Part shown: positions 8,245 through 16,283 of the stretch, piece after piece
Layout of the letters: each line of letters opens with the position of its first letter
Position numbering within the stretch: position 1 is the stretch's first letter
Assembly: GCF_043195095.1 (NCBI RefSeq)
Contig: NZ_JBAFWN010000001.1
Reading direction: 5' to 3' (one strand)
Length of the DNA stretch: 64,000 nucleotides
Origin: NCEH01 sp043195095
GTDB taxonomy: Bacteria; Pseudomonadota; Alphaproteobacteria; Rhizobiales; Xanthobacteraceae
Made by a program: the position numbers and the translations under genes
The notes under the pieces: generated by a model
The model's database searches: none
The model's input: the letters and a program-made list of their open reading frames with translations, nothing else
What the model was told of the DNA's origin: nothing

Positions 8245-9065
8245 CGATACAGCGCGGCGAGCACGAGCCCGTTCTCCTGCAAGGCGTTGCGCGCGAAATA
8301 GGTGGTCACCAGGCTGGCCTGGACCGCCAAGCTGTCGGAAACGTCGTACATCACGCCCATCTGCAGCTTGTAATACTCATAGGAGGCGTCGAAATAGGGC
8401 GCCTCCCCCGCCCCTTCGGACATCACGTTGAAGGATTGCGCCAGCACCAGCCAGCGCGGCGCGATCCGCACCCCGAGGGTGGCATCCACGCGCCATTCGT
8501 CGGGCGGGGCGCCGAAGCGCAGGCGCTGGGCCAGTTCAAGATCGAGGAAGGCGGGCAGGCCCCATAGCACCAAGTTCCAGCCGGCCAGCGCCCGCAGATC
8601 CAGTTCGCCATTGACATAGCCGATGACCGCCGGCCCCTCGCTCGGCTTGGCGCCGGGAAAGCGCGCCACCGCCTGGAGCGAGGCCACGAAGCCGTCTCCC
8701 TGCGCGATCTTCACCCGCCCACCCAGATCCGTATAGCCGGGACCGAGATAGGACGTGTCGGCCGGGCTGCCGAGGGAGATGGAGAGCAGCTCCGGCGCCA
8801 GGATCAAGGTGAGGCTGTCGGTCGCGCCCACCTCCATGAACAATTGGGTGGAGACCTTGTCATAGGTCTGCGCCGCATAAAGATTGGACGAGCCGTCGAA
8901 GGCATGGTCGGCCCGCGTCATGGTCGATTGAAGATAGGCCTGAAAGCCGGATTCCTTCAGCGTCCAGGCGCCCGCGCAGGCGCGCTGGGGCGCGGACGCC
9001 AGCCCGCAGGCCGCCAGCACGGCGCATAGGGCCGAGCCAATGGAAAGACGCCCCCCAGCGCCCAT
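8238..9065 (-). CDS. Putative outer-membrane beta-barrel protein, function unknown
   Basis: 275 residues. The N-terminus has a signal peptide with a hydrophobic stretch and a possible cleavage after ACA. The rest alternates hydrophobic and polar residues in short strands with aromatic girdle residues, and the C-terminus is aromatic (ALYRY), as in outer-membrane barrels. No enzyme motif is seen. It resembles the transporter or porin-like XagA/channel family by layout only. It converges on tesA with a 7-bp overlap. Confidence 0.7.
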   Translation of the reverse strand: MGAGGRLSIGSALCAVLAACGLASAPQRACAGAWTLKESGFQAYLQSTMTRADHAFDGSSNLYAAQTYDKVSTQLFMEVGATDSLTLILAPELLSISLGSPADTSYLGPGYTDLGGRVKIAQGDGFVASLQAVARFPGAKPSEGPAVIGYVNGELDLRALAGWNLVLWGLPAFLDLELAQRLRFGAPPDEWRVDATLGVRIAPRWLVLAQSFNVMSEGAGEAPYFDASYEYYKLQMGVMYDVSDSLAVQASLVTTYFARNALQENGLVLAALYRY

Positions 9066-9288
9066 GATTTTGCTCCCCGCCGGCGGGCAATTGTGCCCCG
9101 GCCCGCTCTGCTCATGCTATCATGCAAACGGTTCGGGCGCGGGATGGCGGGCGCGGGTGACGTTGCGGAAATTTCATGAAACGGTCTCTTGCCGCCACAT
9201 TTTGAACCCACCATATTGACCGTGAACCGCTGGGACGGCGCGGCCGGAAGGTCGTGCCCAGGTCCCGCGGTCGAAGTGGAGAATGACG

Positions 9289-10077
9289 ATGTCCGATTAT
9301 GATCGCAACGTCGCCGGGCGTTACGGAACGACGGTGACGCGCTCGGAGGCCGCGATCGACCAGGGCCTCCGCAGCTATATGCTGAGTGTCTACAATTACA
9401 TGACCCTCGGCCTCGCCATCACCGGGCTGGCCGCGCTGGGCGTGTTCATGCTGTCCGTGACCACCGATCCCAGCCAGGCGGCGGGCCAGGTGGCCGGCGG
9501 CATCATGCTGACCAAGTTCGGCTATGCCCTGTTCGTGAGCCCGCTGAAGTGGGTGGTGATGCTCGCCCCCCTTGCGGCGGTGTTTTTCCTCAGCTTCCGC
9601 ATCCAGAGCATGAGCGTGGGCGCCGCCCAGGCGACCTTCTGGGTCTATGCAGGCCTGGTGGGCGTATCGCTCGCCACGATCTTCCTCGTGTACACCCACG
9701 AGAGCATCGTGCGCGTGTTCTTCATCACCGCTGCCACGTTCGGTGCGTTGAGCCTCTACGGCTACACCACCAAGCGTGACCTGTCGGCGATGGGCTCGTT
9801 CCTGATCATGGGCCTGTTCGGCATCATCATCGCCTCGGTGGTCAACATCTTCCTCGGCTCCACGATGCTGCAGTTCATCGTGTCCGTGGTCGGCGTCCTG
9901 GTGTTCGCGGGCCTCACCGCCTACGACACCCAGCGCATCAAGGAGATGTATTTCGCTGGCGACGACAGCTCCACCATGGGCAAGAAGGCCATCATGGGCG
10001 CCCTCGCCCTGTATCTGGACTTTATCAACCTGTTCATGATGCTGCTGCAGCTGTTCGGCAACCGCAACAGCAACTGA
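9289..10077 (+). CDS. Bax inhibitor-1 / YccA family membrane protein
   Basis: 262 residues with seven hydrophobic segments and the BI-1 family look: YNYMTLGLAITGLAALG near the N-terminus, TYDTQ-like AYDTQRIKEMY near residue 220, and the closing LYLDFINLFMMLLQLFG. ATG 9289 is preferred over 9283 because the ribosome-binding site GGAG ends only one base before 9283 but seven before 9289. Family members are pH-sensitive Ca2+ leak channels or interact with FtsH; no specific role can be read here. A strong terminator follows. Confidence 0.93.
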   Translation: MSDYDRNVAGRYGTTVTRSEAAIDQGLRSYMLSVYNYMTLGLAITGLAALGVFMLSVTTDPSQAAGQVAGGIMLTKFGYALFVSPLKWVVMLAPLAAVFFLSFRIQSMSVGAAQATFWVYAGLVGVSLATIFLVYTHESIVRVFFITAATFGALSLYGYTTKRDLSAMGSFLIMGLFGIIIASVVNIFLGSTMLQFIVSVVGVLVFAGLTAYDTQRIKEMYFAGDDSSTMGKKAIMGALALYLDFINLFMMLLQLFGNRNSN

Positions 10078-10120
10078 TCGCCAGCATCTGATCCGCCCCT
10101 CGCGGCGGGCACATATGAAG

Positions 10121-10150
10121 AAGGCCCCGGCTTGCGCCGGGGCCTTTTTT
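10121..10150 (+). terminator. Rho-independent terminator of the BI-1 gene
   Basis: A perfect 10-bp stem AAGGCCCCGG / CCGGGGCCTT with a 6-base loop is followed by a run of six T. It lies 43 bases after the BI-1 stop codon. Confidence 0.92.
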
Positions 10151-10211
10151 CATGCCTGCCCGTCACCCCCGCGCCAGGCTCCATGTCGGAGACCCCATGC
10201 GGGGGCTCGCA

Positions 10212-11555
10212 TCAGTCCCTGGACAAGCCCAGGCCGGGACGCAGCCGCAGGATCACGACGCCGATCACGATGAAGCCGATGACCACATAGGGCCAGAGGT
10301 TGGCGGGGAAAGGGGGGACCGGAAAGAGCGAATTGCGGAACGGCCACACCATCGCCACCGTGCCGGCCGCGCCAATCACCCCGTAGATGAAGCGCGACCT
10401 TACGCCCACCACCGCCATCGAGACGGTGACGGCCAGATAGACCAGGATCACGCACAAGGTGGCGATGGTGGCCACGTCGCCGAAATAATCGCCGGCCCCC
10501 AGCAGCGGACCCAGCACCACCAGGCCCAGCACCATCAACACGCTGATCATCAATACGGCCCGCGCCGGCGTGCCGTGGACCGGATGCGCGACCCCCAGAG
10601 CCGGTGCGAGACCGGCGCGTCCGAGCGCATACAGCATGCGCCCGCCGGCGCTCACCGAGCCCAAGACGGCGGAGAAGGCCGAGATCGCGGCCGCCAGATC
10701 CAGCAGGGTCGCAAACCCGCGCGAGCCATATTTCAGCGCCAGGGTGTTGAGGGGCGCCTCGTCCGCCGCCAACGCCTTCATCTCGCCAAGGCCGAACCCG
10801 ACCACCTGGAAATAGGACGCGAACACGAAGAACAGGCCGGCTCCCCCCACCGTGCCCAGCACCGCGATCGGCACGGACCGGCGCGGCACGCTCATTTCCT
10901 CGCTCAGGGTGGTGGCCGCCTCGAAACCGACGAAGGACAGCACCGCGAACACCATGCCATGGGCGATCCCCGACCAGCCGAACGCCGGGTCCGGCACGAA
11001 GGGCGACAGCGGCAGCCCGCTTTCCGCCGCAACCCGCACCAGCACCAGGATGCCGAGCACGATGATGGCCAGCACCGCCGCCGCCTCGAACGCCAGCATG
11101 AGCCGGGCCGCCACCCGCATGTCCCGATAGGCCAGGAGGGTTGAGACCAGGATCGCCGCCAGCCCGACCATCAGCCACAGGCCGGGAATGGCGATGCCGT
11201 AATTGGCGAAGGCGGCGCGCACGAAATCTCCCATCAGCGCGGCGACCCCGCTGCCCGCCAGCAGATAGGTCAGCATCAAAAGCCAGCCGACCAGGAAGCC
11301 GGCGCGCGGACCGAACGCCTCCGACACATAGGCATAGGCCGAACCGGCATTGGACACACGGCGCGAGAAGAAGACGAAGGAGAGGCCGACCACGCACAGG
11401 GCGAGGGTTCCGACCACGAAGGACAGCGGTGCCGCGCGCCCCGCAGACCCCGCGGCGAGCGTCACGTTGAAGGCCATGGCCACCGTGGGTGCAATGATCG
11501 AGATGGAAAGCCCGACGGCCTCCAAAGTCGACAGGTTGCGACGCAATTCCCCCAT
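10212..11555 (-). CDS. APC superfamily amino-acid permease
   Basis: 447 residues with about twelve hydrophobic segments. The N-terminus LRRNLSTLEAVGLSISIIAP and the segments AGSAGRAAPLSF and SNAGSAYAYVSEAFGPRAGF are typical APC permease signatures (TM1 and TM2-3). The substrate cannot be deduced. It is a single gene, convergent with the BI-1 gene across the terminator at about 10.13 kb and divergent from the GNAT gene. Confidence 0.9.
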   Translation of the reverse strand: MGELRRNLSTLEAVGLSISIIAPTVAMAFNVTLAAGSAGRAAPLSFVVGTLALCVVGLSFVFFSRRVSNAGSAYAYVSEAFGPRAGFLVGWLLMLTYLLAGSGVAALMGDFVRAAFANYGIAIPGLWLMVGLAAILVSTLLAYRDMRVAARLMLAFEAAAVLAIIVLGILVLVRVAAESGLPLSPFVPDPAFGWSGIAHGMVFAVLSFVGFEAATTLSEEMSVPRRSVPIAVLGTVGGAGLFFVFASYFQVVGFGLGEMKALAADEAPLNTLALKYGSRGFATLLDLAAAISAFSAVLGSVSAGGRMLYALGRAGLAPALGVAHPVHGTPARAVLMISVLMVLGLVVLGPLLGAGDYFGDVATIATLCVILVYLAVTVSMAVVGVRSRFIYGVIGAAGTVAMVWPFRNSLFPVPPFPANLWPYVVIGFIVIGVVILRLRPGLGLSRD

Positions 11556-11753
11556 TCCATCCTCCCAAATTCGCCAGCCGAAAGCTTAGCTATCGCGCGA
11601 GGGCGGGGCCCGACCAACGGAACTTTATGACCGTATCGCAGCGCGGCAGCGTCCGGGCGGGGCGATGATGGGGCGCGCGGCGGGCTTCATAAGTTTCCAG
11701 GAGGCGGCTATGAACCGCGGCATCGCCCTTTCCCGCGCCAGGACCCGCCCGTC

Positions 11754-12293
11754 ATGCCTCACGCCCCGGTCCACGTCCGCCTCGCCACCCATTCCGATCT
11801 TCCCGCCATCACCGCGATCTATGACGAGGCCGTGCGAACCGGCACCGCTTCGTTCGAGCTGGAGCCGCCGGACCTCGACGAAATGACCCGCCGCTTCGAA
11901 GCGCTGATCGCCGGCGGCTATCCTTATTTCACGGCGCTCGATCCTGACGGCACGGTGCTCGGCTATGCCTATGCGGGGGCATTCCGCCCGCGCGTGGCCT
12001 ATCGCTGGACGCTGGAGAATTCGGTCTATGTCGCCCCGTTCGCGCACCAGCGCGGCATCGGCCGGGCCTTGATGAACATGCTGATCGCCGAAAGCGAGGC
12101 GCGCGGGTTTCGCCAGATGATTGCGGTCATCGGCGACAGCGCGAACTCCGGTTCCATCGGCCTGCATCGCGCCTGCGGGTTCGCGGACATCGGCGTGCTG
12201 CAAAACACCGGGCTGAAATTCGGCCGCTGGCTGGATACGGTGCTGATGCAGCGTTCGCTGGGCGATGCGGAAACCACCGTGCCTTTTGCCTAA
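11754..12293 (+). CDS. GNAT N-acetyltransferase, phosphinothricin/methionine-sulfoximine acetyltransferase-like
   Basis: 179 residues. The order of motifs follows the PAT/MddA branch of GNAT enzymes: VRLATHSDLPAITAIYDEAV at the start, GTASFELEPPDLDEMTRR, the acetyl-CoA binding loop HQRGIGRALM near 105, SGSIGLHRACGF near 140 and FGRWLDTVLMQR near the end. It likely acetylates a small amino-acid analogue with acetyl-CoA in the cytoplasm. The precise substrate is unknown. Confidence 0.9.
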   Translation: MPHAPVHVRLATHSDLPAITAIYDEAVRTGTASFELEPPDLDEMTRRFEALIAGGYPYFTALDPDGTVLGYAYAGAFRPRVAYRWTLENSVYVAPFAHQRGIGRALMNMLIAESEARGFRQMIAVIGDSANSGSIGLHRACGFADIGVLQNTGLKFGRWLDTVLMQRSLGDAETTVPFA

Positions 12294-12311
12294 AGGCCTG
12301 CCCTCATAAAA

Positions 12312-12327
12312 TGTTTCACGTGAAACA
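12312..12327. promoter_or_regulatory. parS centromere site (ParB binding)
   Basis: The sequence TGTTTCACGTGAAACA is a perfect 16-bp palindrome identical to the consensus bacterial chromosomal parS. It lies in the 158-bp intergenic space between the GNAT and LprI-like genes, which are convergent. No parAB genes are in the window. Chromosomal parS sites usually cluster near the replication origin. Confidence 0.92.
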
Positions 12328-12451
12328 ATGGCTTACCGAAGACGAACAGGGGTTTGCTGCGCCTTCGCCGCGCCCTTTCGGCCAAAGAAACCGCGATTTC
12401 GGGCGCATATCGCGCCATAGATGACTCCGCGACGTCTCTGATCGGGAGGGC

Positions 12452-12826
12452 TCAGAAGGGCCCGCGTGCGACCACCCCGTCCACCACGCCCTCGAACACG
12501 GCGATGCGGTCCCGATAGGCCTTGGCGATGCAGGCCACATCGCTGCCGCAGGCCGCGCGCTGCTTGAGGAAGGCGCGCTGCTGGTCTTGCAGGTCGCCGC
12601 GCTGCCCCATGCCGACGAGGCGCGTGACGATGGCGTACTCAGTCGCCATCTTCACGTCGAGATCGTTGAGGCTGAGCGTGACGCAGATGGCCTTCTCGTC
12701 GGGCGCCTGGGCGGCGGCGCAATCGAAGCTCGCGGCGCGGGCGCCGGCGGGTAGGCAGAGCGTCGAGGCGGCCGCCAGAAGGACGAGCGCGCCGGCCGAA
12801 AATCGCGAAACCAAACGCTTGCCCAT
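12452..12826 (-). CDS. Small secreted protein with LprI-like (DUF1311) Cys motif
   Basis: 124 residues with a clear signal peptide (LVLLAAASTLCLPAGARA) followed by SFDCAAAQAPDEKAIC and CGSDVACIAKAYRDRI. The Cys spacing and the sequence C...AICVTLSLNDLDVKMA resemble the lysozyme-inhibitor LprI N-terminal domain. It is probably periplasmic and disulfide-bonded. It sits 14 bp after queC on the same strand, so it is possibly co-transcribed, but there is no obvious functional link. Confidence 0.75.
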   Translation of the reverse strand: MGKRLVSRFSAGALVLLAAASTLCLPAGARAASFDCAAAQAPDEKAICVTLSLNDLDVKMATEYAIVTRLVGMGQRGDLQDQQRAFLKQRAACGSDVACIAKAYRDRIAVFEGVVDGVVARGPF

Positions 12827-12840
12827 GGCCTCTTCCCTCT

Positions 12841-13605
12841 TCAGCTGCGCGTGGCGGCGAAACGGCGAAAGCCCTCCGCCCGCAGATGGCAGGCCGGGCA
12901 GGTGCCGCAGCCATGGCCCCAGTCGTGGCGCGCCCCGCGCTCACCGAGATAGCAGGTGTGAGTCTCCTCCACGATCAGATCCACCAGAGCCGGCCCACCC
13001 AATTGCGCGGCCAGTTCCCAGGTCTGCGCCTTGTCGATCCACATGAGCGGGGTGTGCAGCGCGAACCGGCTGTCCATGCCGAGGTTCAGCGCCACCTGGA
13101 TCGCCTTGATGGTGTCGTCGCGGCAATCGGGATAGCCGGAGAAATCGGTCTCGCACATGCCGCCGACGATGTGGCGCAGGCCGCGCCGATAGGCGAGCGC
13201 GGCGGCAAAGGTGAGGAAGATGATGTTGCGGCCGGGCACGAAAGTGTTGGGCAGGCCGTTCGCGCCCATGGAAATCTCCACGTCGCGCGTCAGCGCGGTG
13301 TCGGAGACGGCGGCGAGGGCATCGAGGGACAGCGTATGGTCCTCCCCCAACCGCGCCGCCCAGCCCGGATTCAGCGCGGAAAGCGCCGGCCGCAGCTTTT
13401 GCCGCGCGTCCAGTTCCACCCGGTGGCGCTGGCCATAATCGAAGCCGAGGGTTTCCACGCGCCCGAAGCGCTCCAGCGCCCAGGCGAGGCAAGTGGTGGA
13501 ATCCTGGCCGCCGGAGAACAGCACCAGCGCGCCTTCCGCCCCGCTTCCCTCACCTTCCGTCATGGGGGACGCGATGGGGCGCGCGGCGGAAGCGGGTGCA
13601 TCCAT
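12841..13605 (-). CDS. queC: 7-cyano-7-deazaguanine synthase
   Basis: 254 residues. It has the PP-loop ATP motif LFSGGQDSTTCL near residue 30, the FDYGQRH segment, GRNIIFLTFAAALAYRRG, and the C-terminal zinc-binding cluster HTCYLG then CGTCPACHLRAEGF. QueC converts CDG to preQ0 with ATP and ammonia in the queuosine pathway. The first 25 or so residues are not conserved; an internal ATG at 13563 (MTEGEGSG) is an alternative start. It follows bolA by two bases on the same strand, so the two are likely co-transcribed. Confidence 0.95.
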   Translation of the reverse strand: MDAPASAARPIASPMTEGEGSGAEGALVLFSGGQDSTTCLAWALERFGRVETLGFDYGQRHRVELDARQKLRPALSALNPGWAARLGEDHTLSLDALAAVSDTALTRDVEISMGANGLPNTFVPGRNIIFLTFAAALAYRRGLRHIVGGMCETDFSGYPDCRDDTIKAIQVALNLGMDSRFALHTPLMWIDKAQTWELAAQLGGPALVDLIVEETHTCYLGERGARHDWGHGCGTCPACHLRAEGFRRFAATRS

Positions 13606-13607
13606 GG

Positions 13608-13946
13608 CTATGCGCCCGGCGCCCTTCCGCCCGGCGCCGGTTTGTCCGGGGCCGCCTCATCCGGGGCTTTCGCTTCGATGGCGATGGCATGGAGCCCTTC
13701 CGCGATCTCCTGGGCGAGCAGGCCGTTCACAAGCCGGTGACGCTCCACCCGGCTCTTGCCGGCGAACGCCTGCGCCACCACGCGGACCCGCAGATGGGTG
13801 ATGCCGTCGTCGGCCCGACGGGTCGCCCCTCCATGGCCCGCGTGCAAGGCGCTTTCGTCCTCCACCTCCAGGCCGGCCGGGCTCAACCCCGCCTGAAGCG
13901 TGGAGCGGATGCGCGCAAGATGCGAGGTGGTGGATGAAGATTCCAT
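13608..13946 (-). CDS. bolA: BolA family protein
   Basis: 112 residues. The BolA fold is recognisable from the helix IRSTLQAGLSPAGLEVEDES, the HAGH segment with the conserved histidine, then THLRVRVVAQAFAGKSRVER and the VERHRLVNGLLAQEI block with the family's RH pair. The C-terminus has a 20-residue Pro/Ala tail. BolA proteins bind monothiol glutaredoxins and Fe-S clusters. It heads a bolA-queC unit and diverges from the DnaJ-like gene. Confidence 0.92.
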   Translation of the reverse strand: MESSSTTSHLARIRSTLQAGLSPAGLEVEDESALHAGHGGATRRADDGITHLRVRVVAQAFAGKSRVERHRLVNGLLAQEIAEGLHAIAIEAKAPDEAAPDKPAPGGRAPGA

Positions 13947-14037
13947 GGGTGAAGAGGTAACGCCGCCGTCGCCGCGCCGTCAATGCGGCCTATGTTCGAT
14001 CGAGCGTCTAGGCCAGCGCGATTGCGGCAGAGCATCG

Positions 14038-14146
14038 TCGTGCCCGGGCTTGGCCCATGCATCCACGCGGCGCCGCTGGCGCCAGCTTTTCAACCCCGCG
14101 CGGCGGCCCGGCATGGATGGCCGCGACAAGCCCGGCCATGACGCGC
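14038..14146. repeat. Dispersed intergenic double-palindrome repeat, copy R1 (diverged)
   Basis: This copy reads GTGCCCGGGCTTGGCCCATGC then ATCCACGCGGCGCCGCTGGC, and it ends with GGATGGCCGCGACAAGCCCG followed by GCCATGAC. It has the same layout as copies R2-R4 (two hairpin palindromes separated by about 60 bases) with more mismatches. The remainder of the 13947-14416 gap holds no recognisable gene. Confidence 0.75.
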
Positions 14147-14416
14147 GCAACACGACCGACCGAAGACGGACACAAGGGCACCCGCCCGAATTCAGCCGCA
14201 TCCGCGCCCCTGAATGGCGATCCGGCCGAGGGGGCGCAGGCGATGCACAGGATTGGATCACTGCGCCATGGCGCAAAAGCGCTGGCGATCCTATATCTGG
14301 GCGGACGCCCGGCGTAACATTGCGTCGCGCCTGTCCTACCGGCACCGCCTCAGGCGGCCTTCCTGTTTTCTTTCCCTCAGCTTGCCGCACTGCGGCGCGA
14401 CGGCCATAATCGAATT

Positions 14417-15010
14417 ATGAAGATCGACTCCCCCTTCTTCGACCGCATTCGGGTGAAGCCCAGTGCCGATCGCCTGCGCAGGCCCACCTGCGCGGCGTGC
14501 GACTGGCCGGGCTGCAGCCGCGACGGCACGCACCGCGCCCCCAAGGGGCGTGCGGCGGAAGGGGAATATTGGAACTACTGCATCGACCACGTGAAGCAGT
14601 ACAACCAGTCGTACAATTATTTCGCCGGCATGAGCGACGATGCCGTGTTCGCCTATCAGAAGGACGCCATCACCGGCCATCGCCCCACCTGGAAAATGGG
14701 AACGCGCGGCGCCGACCCCGCCACCGCGGGCGCCCATCGCGACCCGTTCGGCTTCACCCATGAGATGGGCGGCACCGCCGGCTTCGAGCCGCCGCAGCCG
14801 GAAGGCCGCATGGTGCGCACGCTGGAGCGCCAAGCGCTGGAAGTGCTCGGCCTTGAGATCTCCGCCACCGGCGTCGAGATCAAGGCGCGCTTCAAGGAAT
14901 TGGTGAAGCGCCACCATCCCGACGTGAACGGCGGCGACCGTTCGGCCGAGGACCGCTTGCGCAGCGTGATCCAGGCTTACAACACCTTGAAACAGGCCGG
15001 TTTTTGTTGA
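14417..15010 (+). CDS. DnaJ-like J-domain protein (cobS-linked)
   Basis: 197 residues. Residues about 138-195 form a J domain (ALEVLGLEISATGVEIKARF) with the HPD tripeptide in KRHHPDVNGG and the closing AYNTLKQAGF. The N-terminal 130 residues carry three Cys in CAACDWPGCSR and an aromatic segment (YWNYCIDHVKQYNQSYNYF), features of the DnaJ-like proteins found next to cobS in Hyphomicrobiales. It probably stimulates an Hsp70 partner; its client is unknown. It lies between bolA (divergent) and cobST (same direction, 133 bp). Confidence 0.9.
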   Translation: MKIDSPFFDRIRVKPSADRLRRPTCAACDWPGCSRDGTHRAPKGRAAEGEYWNYCIDHVKQYNQSYNYFAGMSDDAVFAYQKDAITGHRPTWKMGTRGADPATAGAHRDPFGFTHEMGGTAGFEPPQPEGRMVRTLERQALEVLGLEISATGVEIKARFKELVKRHHPDVNGGDRSAEDRLRSVIQAYNTLKQAGFC

Positions 15011-15143
15011 ACACACGGAACGGCGGCCGCGACGAGACGCCCCGCCAAGAGAATTTTTGCAGCAGCGGAAAACCCTTTAAGGTGCCGCACGGATCAACAA
15101 GCAAGACGACGCGCGCAAACCTACAAGCGCATACGGAGGCGTT

Positions 15144-16127
15144 ATGAGCGGCACCGAGACCATTGCCCCGACCCCGGACATGAAGGTGTCGGTGCGCCAG
15201 GTGTTCGGCATCGACATCGACATGGAAGTGCCGGCCTTTTCCGAGGCCGAAAGTCATGTTCCGGATCTCGACCCTGACTATCTGTTCGACCGGCCGACCA
15301 CCCTGGCCATCCTCGCCGGCTTCGCGCACAACCGGCGCGTGATGGTGACCGGCTATCACGGCACCGGCAAATCCACCCATATCGAGCAGGTGGCCGCGCG
15401 CCTCAACTGGCCCTGCATCCGCATCAATCTCGACAGCCACATCAGCCGTATCGACCTGATCGGCAAGGATGCGATCGTCGTGAAGGACGGCCTCCAGGTC
15501 ACCGAATTCCGCGACGGCATCCTGCCCTGGGCGCTGCAGAACAATATCGCGCTGGTGTTCGACGAATATGACGCCGGCCGCCCGGACGTGATGTTCGTGA
15601 TCCAGCGCGTGCTGGAAGTCTCCGGCCGCTTGACCCTGCTGGACCAGAACCGGGTCATCCGCCCGCATCCCTCGTTCCGCCTGTTCGCCACCGCCAACAC
15701 GGTGGGCCTCGGCGACACGACCGGGCTCTATCACGGCACGCAGCAAATCAACCAGGGCCAGATGGACCGCTGGTCCATCGTCACGACGCTGAACTATCTC
15801 GCCCACGACAAGGAAGTCGAGATCGTGCTCGCCAAGGCGAAGCACTATCAGACCCCCGAGGGACGCGACACGGTCAACCGCATGGTGCGCCTCGCGGATC
15901 TCACCCGCAGCGCGTTCATCAACGGCGATCTGTCCACCGTCATGAGCCCGCGCACGGTCATCACCTGGGCCGAGAATGCGGACATCTTCAAGGATCTCGC
16001 CTTCGCCCTGCGCGTGACCTTCCTCAACAAGTGCGACGAGCTGGAGCGCGCTTTGGTGGCGGAGCTGTACCAGCGCTGCTTCGGCACCGAATTGACCGAG
16101 AGCACGGTCAACGTCGCCCTCGCCTGA
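15144..16127 (+). CDS. cobS: Aerobic cobaltochelatase subunit CobS
   Basis: 327 residues, the normal length for CobS. It is an AAA+ ATPase with Walker A GYHGTGKSTHIEQ near residue 70, Walker B ALVFDEYDAGRPD near 136, and sensor-like FRLFATANTVGLGD near 180. With CobT and CobN (not in the window) it inserts cobalt into hydrogenobyrinic acid diamide in aerobic B12 synthesis. A good ribosome-binding site (GGAGG) precedes ATG 15144. cobT follows after 156 bp. Confidence 0.96.
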   Translation: MSGTETIAPTPDMKVSVRQVFGIDIDMEVPAFSEAESHVPDLDPDYLFDRPTTLAILAGFAHNRRVMVTGYHGTGKSTHIEQVAARLNWPCIRINLDSHISRIDLIGKDAIVVKDGLQVTEFRDGILPWALQNNIALVFDEYDAGRPDVMFVIQRVLEVSGRLTLLDQNRVIRPHPSFRLFATANTVGLGDTTGLYHGTQQINQGQMDRWSIVTTLNYLAHDKEVEIVLAKAKHYQTPEGRDTVNRMVRLADLTRSAFINGDLSTVMSPRTVITWAENADIFKDLAFALRVTFLNKCDELERALVAELYQRCFGTELTESTVNVALA

Positions 16128-16283
16128 CGCTCCGCGGCGGCGCGTTCCCCGGACGCCCGCCGCGCCTCCTCCCGGAGGTTGACGGAGGGAGAAGACCCGC
16201 ACGGGCCGCCCCCTCCCCGCCGCCTTGGCGGCGGCACCATGTCGTGACCGGCGCGCAGCGCGCCAAGAACAGGGCCAGCGGCG

